From positions 1-10,675 of the forward strand of contig PUOB01000435.1 in NCBI GenBank assembly GCA_003551985.1: DNA of 10,675 nt. The letters run 5' to 3'. Shown piece by piece: positions 6,434-10,675 of the stretch. Positions within the stretch are counted from its first letter, which is position 1; each line of letters begins with the position of its first letter. Position numbers and translations under genes: made by a program. A model generated the notes under the pieces. The model searched no databases, had not been told where the DNA came from, and was given only the letters and a program-made list of their open reading frames with translations. The stretch is from Desulfobacteraceae bacterium. GTDB taxonomy: Bacteria > Desulfobacterota > Desulfobacteria > Desulfobacterales > Desulfosalsimonadaceae.

Positions 6434-6459
6434 TCCTCTCTCCTTTTTTTTATCCCCAT

Positions 6460-8682
6460 TTATAGTTCCTTCCGGATTTTTTCCACCTCGCTTTTTAAAT
6501 CTGCGAGCCTGGCCTGGCTTTCCTCGATGGCGCGGACGATTTGTGCTTTGCCATCCCGGTTTTCATCCGCCCGGCGTTTCAGTTTTATGAGATCCGCCTG
6601 GTAACCGTAAAACCGATCGACCATCTGGGAAAGCATCTCTTCGGCGACACTTTCGATCAGCTTGGAAAAATACTGGAATTTGATGTTTTCCCGATAGCTT
6701 TTGAAATAAAACAAAAGAGACGCCTCGGTTTCCTTTTTTATTCGCCTGACGCCGGCTTTCAGGGCAGGCATATCACGGTCTTCAGGGCTTTTATGCTGTT
6801 TGAACAGTTTTTTTACAGCACTGGTGAACCGGTAAAAGCCGAGCTTCATGAATGCTTCGGTCTTTATCGTGCCGGTATAATTGAGCGTCGCCGCTGCAGA
6901 TGGGATGGACAGCCCCCCTGCCTTCTTGATTGACGACAGCTCGAGCAGGGGCTTTGCGCTTTGGAGCGCATCTGCGCCTTGCGACCCATTGTTGTCGTGA
7001 AACCCCTCTTTTTCGCCGGATTCCCTGAACATGTTGCTATACGGGCTTGCCATGGATTCAAAGTAACCGGCGATCTCTGCCTCTTTTTTCCTGATAAAGC
7101 CCATCAGGGCTGGGTTGACGTTTTCTGCCACGTATCGGTCAAGGTCCTGCTTGAATGCCTGAAACGCGGCGGCCAGGGCGGCAGAAAAATCTCCCTTTTT
7201 CAGGAGGTTTCTAAATTGATCGTAAGGGACGCTGTAACCCCGGACAAATTCAAGGATGCCGGGAACCACATCGCCCCAGCGAGGATCGAAAAACGTGTCC
7301 ACATCGGCCGTTATCTCTTTTTTGAGCTGTGACACCGCCCCGTCCAGGGTCGTCTTGACCATGGAACGGATCTTGTCGGCCTGCTGCTGCTCTTTTCCGA
7401 TTTTATCCAAAAGAGCCTCGGCGCCGGCATTGTCCGCGGTGAGGACGTCACGGCTCATTTCCAGCCACTTGTCGAGATCGTTCATAATCTGGACCAAGCA
7501 GTGCACCTGGCTTTTCAGAAGAATGGAAAACCGCTGCTCCGTGATCATTTTCCGGAAATCGCGCTTGAACCGATCTTCCTCTTTTGTGGAAAAAGCGCTC
7601 AGGGCTTCATCCCTCTCCCACTGCTCAAGGCGCATCACGTCTTTTTCCGGGAGGCTGTCCCGGTCGGCCGAAAAAAGAGAAAACAACGAAGAAAAGATGT
7701 AAACCGATGGTTCGGCCACGATCAGGCCAAGCTCTTCGCGCACCTTGCCGGCGACCCGCTGAAGATCCCCGATGGACTCGTGCTCATTGAAATCCGCATT
7801 GACAACGAACAAGACATAATTCATGCCGGCCATATTTTTGATCATGCTCAAAAACTTGATGTCCGCCTGCCTGAGGCCGGTCCGGCTGCTGACAATGTAA
7901 ACCACGAGGTCCGCCGTGTGCAGGTAGTCCTGTATCATCGCAAGGTGCAGCGGATTGGGGGAATCGCTTCCCTGGCAGTCCGCAATTTCAATATTTTTTT
8001 CAAGATTACCGGTGTTTATTTCGAGTTTAATGTCCTTGAGATAGGCGGACATGTATTCAGAGCCGGCATAATCCCGGTGAAGCGGAAACTGCTCATTGTC
8101 ATAGGAAACCGCCCGGTTTTCATCGGAGATGATATTTGCCACCTCCGGGTAGCCTTTCAGGTAAGCGGCCAAAACCACGTGGTCCATATTCCGGGTGTCA
8201 TTGGTCAGGAGGTATTGCGACTCCAGGCTCTCCAATGCGCTGCCGAGCCACCTGCGATCTTCCCCGTCGCGGATGTCGAATGGATCATCCTTTGTCCGAA
8301 TGCCGGCCGAAAAAAAGATACGCAGGGACTGCTCGATTTCCGCGTTGATTTCACCCCATGACTTGAAATACAAGGTGGCCCTCAGGTTGTCGGAGCCGCG
8401 TACCTTCGTGACAATGGACGTAATGACGCCGGCGCCCCGTTTCAAATAATCGCCTGAAAAAAGGCTGTTTATAAATGTGCTTTTCCCGGATTTGATCGTG
8501 CCCACCACGGCCATGCGCAAAAGGTCGTCTTCAAGGCGGTTTTCACAGGTGCTGCATGCCGCCGCCCATCCGGAGAACATCTCGCCCGATGATTCGGGGA
8601 CGGCTTCTTCCGCTTCCCCGATCAGTTCCTTGAGGTTGCCGCTGATGTCCAGCAATTGTGTCTTTATCGATGTTTCTTGCAT
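6460..8682 (-). CDS. Large dynamin-family GTPase
   Basis: This is a 740-residue bacterial dynamin-like protein. The GTPase domain starts after a helical N-terminus: P-loop GTIKSGKST at residues 61-69, a candidate G2 threonine in GVITSIVTKV near 88-92, and G3-type DCQG at 235-238. G4 is unusual: FVVNADF at 292-298 replaces the canonical NKxD. The rest (about 350-740) is almost entirely helical, as in the bundle and stalk of dynamins, and ends in a charged, likely coiled-coil segment at 694-740. No clear transmembrane helix is present, though 585-627 is mildly hydrophobic and could be a membrane-touching paddle. The frame extends to an ATG at 8724, but the ATG at 8682 has an AGGGG five bases upstream and is preferred. 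It is the first gene of an operon with the ParA-type ATPase. The biological role is unknown. Confidence 0.82.
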   Translation of the reverse strand: MQETSIKTQLLDISGNLKELIGEAEEAVPESSGEMFSGWAAACSTCENRLEDDLLRMAVVGTIKSGKSTFINSLFSGDYLKRGAGVITSIVTKVRGSDNLRATLYFKSWGEINAEIEQSLRIFFSAGIRTKDDPFDIRDGEDRRWLGSALESLESQYLLTNDTRNMDHVVLAAYLKGYPEVANIISDENRAVSYDNEQFPLHRDYAGSEYMSAYLKDIKLEINTGNLEKNIEIADCQGSDSPNPLHLAMIQDYLHTADLVVYIVSSRTGLRQADIKFLSMIKNMAGMNYVLFVVNADFNEHESIGDLQRVAGKVREELGLIVAEPSVYIFSSLFSLFSADRDSLPEKDVMRLEQWERDEALSAFSTKEEDRFKRDFRKMITEQRFSILLKSQVHCLVQIMNDLDKWLEMSRDVLTADNAGAEALLDKIGKEQQQADKIRSMVKTTLDGAVSQLKKEITADVDTFFDPRWGDVVPGILEFVRGYSVPYDQFRNLLKKGDFSAALAAAFQAFKQDLDRYVAENVNPALMGFIRKKEAEIAGYFESMASPYSNMFRESGEKEGFHDNNGSQGADALQSAKPLLELSSIKKAGGLSIPSAAATLNYTGTIKTEAFMKLGFYRFTSAVKKLFKQHKSPEDRDMPALKAGVRRIKKETEASLLFYFKSYRENIKFQYFSKLIESVAEEMLSQMVDRFYGYQADLIKLKRRADENRDGKAQIVRAIEESQARLADLKSEVEKIRKEL

Positions 8683-8687
8683 ATAAT

Positions 8688-8692
8688 CCCCT
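8688..8692 (-). promoter_or_regulatory. Shine-Dalgarno AGGGG that decides the large GTPase start
   Basis: On the minus strand AGGGG is followed by ATTAT and then the ATG at 8682. The alternative ATG at 8724 is preceded only by an A-rich stretch. Confidence 0.5.
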
Positions 8693-8710
8693 ATAAAAAA
8701 ACCGGGTTCC

Positions 8711-8740
8711 TTGACATAAAGCATCTTTTTAAACCATAAA
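8711..8740 (+). promoter_or_regulatory. Candidate sigma-70-type promoter for glycerate kinase
   Basis: A perfect -35 hexamer TTGACA at 8711-8716 is followed after 18 bases by CATAAA at 8735-8740 (four of six to TATAAT). Transcription would start near 8747 and give a leader of about 100 bases. The region 8683-8849 is AT-rich and lies between divergent genes, so it must also hold the promoter for the large GTPase on the other strand, for which I see no strong pair of hexamers. Confidence 0.4.
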
Positions 8741-8849
8741 TGAATGAAAATTCAACCATTTTCAACGAACCCCTTTCTAAAAACAACAAGATAGGATAGA
8801 ATATTCAAATAGATAATGGATGATAGACGCGTAAAAAGGATAAACGACC

Positions 8850-10196
8850 ATGACCGAATCGAATTTTGACGTTTTATCAAAACTGCGAAAGGATGCAGCC
8901 GCTGTTTTTTCCGCCGGCATCGATGCGGTCCAGGGCGACCATGCGGTTTCAAACCATTGCCGGGTTGACGGAAACGTCCTGCATGCCGACGATTCGCATT
9001 TTAACCTGGACCGTTTTGAACGCATCTTTGTGACGGGCGCCGGCAAAGCAACGGCGCACATGGCGCGGGCAATGGAAAAACTGGCCGGCGACAGGATTGC
9101 CGGCGGTGTGATCAGTGTAAAATACGGTCACGGGCAAAACCTCAAAAAAATAAGGGTCATGGAAGGGGGGCACCCCGTTTTCGATCAAAACAGCGTGCAA
9201 AACGCCGAGGCGATTGTCTCGATGGCCGAGAACGCCGGCGCTGACGACCTTGTCATATTTCTTCTTTCCGGCGGCGCATCCGCGCTCATGGCCAAACCCG
9301 CCCCGCCCATAACCATCGATGAAAAACAGGAAGCCGTAAAACAGCTGCTTTCGTGCGGGGCGGACATTGATTCAATCAACACCATCCGGAAGCACATATC
9401 CCTGGTCAAGGGCGGCCGGCTGGCGGAAGCGGCCTATCCTGCAACCCTTCTGACCCTTGTCATCTCGGATGTTGTGGGAGATCCGCTCGACGTAATCGGC
9501 TCCGGCCCCACGGTACCGGACACAACCACCTACGGTGACTGTCTGCGGATAATCGAAGGGCTTGGCATTCCAAACAAGCTCTCCGCAAGCATCCGCGAAC
9601 GGCTTGAAGCCGGGGCGGCCGGCCGGCTGCCGGAGACGCCGCGGGCCGATGACCGAATCTTCTTACGGACCCGCAACCATATCATCGCCGCCAATGCCAT
9701 GGCCTTGAAAGCCGCACGCATGAAAGCCGAATCATTGGGATACAATACCGTGGTGCTATCCTCAATGATCGAGGGGGACACCCGCGCCGCCGCCCGGGTG
9801 CTGTCGTCCGTGGCAAAGGAGGTCCGAAAAACAGGAAACCCGGTTCCGCCGCCCGCATGCCTTCTCTCGGGCGGCGAAACCACGGTGGTGGTTTCCGGCG
9901 GCGGAAAAGGCGGCAGAAGCCAGGAGTTCGCCCTGTCCGCCGCTTTTGAAATCGCCGGGATGAACAATTTGGTTGTCCTTGCCGGCGGCACGGATGGCAC
10001 CGACGGCCCCACGGATGCCGCAGGCGGGATAGTGGACGGAAGGACGGTGAGCGAGTCTCAAAAAAAAGGAATCGATGCGGAGAGCCACCTGGCACGCAAC
10101 GATTCCTATGATTTTTTGAGCCGGACCGGCGAGATTCTTGTAACCGGTCCTACCGGCACCAATGTCATGGACATGCACATCTTTTTAGTGGCGTGA
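8850..10196 (+). CDS. gckA: Glycerate kinase type II (DUF4147/MOFRL family)
   Basis: This is a 448-residue cytoplasmic kinase that phosphorylates D-glycerate with ATP, normally giving 2-phosphoglycerate, and so feeds glyoxylate, serine or sugar-acid carbon into lower glycolysis. The N-terminal DUF4147 domain has GAGKA at residues 63-67 with the catalytic-type lysine K66, LLSGGASALM at 138-147, INTIRKHIS and KGG around 176-189, SDVVGD at 206-211 and GSGPT at 217-221. The C-terminal MOFRL domain has LSGGETTV at 339-346, GRSQEFAL at 355-362, GTDGTDGPTDAAGG at 380-393 and GPTGTNVMD at 433-441. All key motifs are intact and the length is typical. AAGGA at 8836-8840 lies nine bases before the ATG. 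It appears to be a single-gene unit, convergent with the next gene 18 bases away. The symbol denotes the class; position-2 specificity is inferred from family. Confidence 0.92.
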   Translation: MTESNFDVLSKLRKDAAAVFSAGIDAVQGDHAVSNHCRVDGNVLHADDSHFNLDRFERIFVTGAGKATAHMARAMEKLAGDRIAGGVISVKYGHGQNLKKIRVMEGGHPVFDQNSVQNAEAIVSMAENAGADDLVIFLLSGGASALMAKPAPPITIDEKQEAVKQLLSCGADIDSINTIRKHISLVKGGRLAEAAYPATLLTLVISDVVGDPLDVIGSGPTVPDTTTYGDCLRIIEGLGIPNKLSASIRERLEAGAAGRLPETPRADDRIFLRTRNHIIAANAMALKAARMKAESLGYNTVVLSSMIEGDTRAAARVLSSVAKEVRKTGNPVPPPACLLSGGETTVVVSGGGKGGRSQEFALSAAFEIAGMNNLVVLAGGTDGTDGPTDAAGGIVDGRTVSESQKKGIDAESHLARNDSYDFLSRTGEILVTGPTGTNVMDMHIFLVA

Positions 10197-10214
10197 CGCC
10201 GCTGCTGCCATCCG

Positions 10215-10675
10215 CTACAAGTCGTCCAGCATCTCCCGTGCCATATCATGCCAGTATTCATGGGCATCCATTTCGAGCGCTTCTTCAAGCAGCTCCCTTG
10301 CCTCCGCCTTGTGCCGTCGACCCCACCGCCCTTCTAACAGTTCCGCAAGATAAATCCGGCCCTCAATCACTTCATCCCAATATTCGGTTTCCTGGTATTC
10401 ACGGAACAGTTCTTCGGCCTTATCCGTGTCTCTGTAAGGCCAGGGAACAACCTGCCAGAACCGTCCCAGCGAAAGAATGGGCGCACCCATTTCAAAATGC
10501 GGGTCCATTTCATAGGCCTTTTCAAAATTCTCCTGGGTTTTGTCCTTCAACCCCTCGCGAAGTGCTGTGACAATACCGACCCCTTCGGAATAGGTACCCA
10601 CATTGATCCCGTAATACAAGTATCCCCCGGGATGATCCGGGTTCAGCGCCATTGCCTTTTCGGCGTATTCCATGC
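10215..10675 (-). CDS. TPR protein resembling TRAP-transporter TAtT component, C-terminal part (5' end outside window)
   Basis: The frame ends in TAG at 10215-10217 and is open to the window edge; the ATG at 10673 begins a repeat motif and is probably internal, not the start. The 152 visible residues are helical and TPR-like: AEKAMALNPDHPGGYLYYG (5-22), NFEKAYEMDPHF (49-60), AEELFREYQE (86-95) and ARELLEEALEMDAHEYW (125-141). The arrangement of YYGINVGTYSEGVGIVTALR, a lysine-rich link, an acidic helix ending in MDP, then GAPILSLGRFWQVVPWP recalls TAtT (TRAP-associated TPR) lipoproteins, which pair with TRAP solute importers in the periplasm. That call is by resemblance only; a generic TPR protein is the alternative. 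Confidence 0.65.
   Translation of the reverse strand, partial: MEYAEKAMALNPDHPGGYLYYGINVGTYSEGVGIVTALREGLKDKTQENFEKAYEMDPHFEMGAPILSLGRFWQVVPWPYRDTDKAEELFREYQETEYWDEVIEGRIYLAELLEGRWGRRHKAEARELLEEALEMDAHEYWHDMAREMLDDL

Noticed and set aside
7501..8361. 286-codon + strand open frame opposite the large GTPase
   Set aside because: It overlaps conserved GTPase motifs on the minus strand, has no ribosome site and resembles no family.

Overview
The window looks like a chromosomal segment from a Gram-negative, GC-rich bacterium. The best guess is a sulfate-reducing Desulfobacterota (Desulfobacterales-type). That guess rests on gene style and on long imperfect palindromic repeats (ends resembling CGTAAAAAGTCC..ATCTGCGTT) that I recall as typical of that group. 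No rRNA or other phylogenetic marker is present, so the assignment is inference.

Layout, left to right. (1) Positions 1-106 hold the C-terminal tail of a TPR protein on the + strand. (2) Positions 176-2932 hold a leftward three-gene operon, btuF-btuC-btuD: a periplasmic binding protein, a FecCD-type permease and an ATPase of a corrinoid/iron-chelate importer. (3) Positions 2933-3425 are a divergent intergenic region carrying two long imperfect palindromes. The first (2978-3129) has terminal inverted repeats directly bordered by a perfect 6-bp direct repeat, ACTATT, as expected of a MITE-like non-autonomous element. The second (3262-3388) is a related palindrome. (4) Positions 3538-5615 hold a rightward pair: a dynamin/EHD-like membrane GTPase with two transmembrane segments, overlapping recX by one base. 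A possible 49-codon ORF (3426-3575) overlaps the GTPase start. (5) Positions 5636-8682 hold a convergent leftward pair: a 740-residue dynamin-family GTPase followed by a ParA/Soj-type ATPase without a ParB. (6) Positions 8683-8849 are a short AT-rich divergent promoter region. (7) Positions 8850-10196 encode a type II glycerate kinase (MOFRL family). (8) Positions 10215-10675 hold the C-terminal part of a leftward TPR protein resembling the TAtT component of TRAP transporters.

How the parts may work together. The btuFCD genes form a self-contained importer, although no outer-membrane receptor or cobalamin riboswitch is visible. The most intriguing block is 3426-8682. Two dissimilar dynamin-like GTPases, an orphan ParA and the RecA modulator RecX lie in two convergent operons whose ends are 20 bp apart. 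A shared role in membrane or chromosome maintenance is possible but is only a context-based hypothesis. Glycerate kinase and the TPR/TAtT-like gene are convergent neighbours with no evident link to that block.
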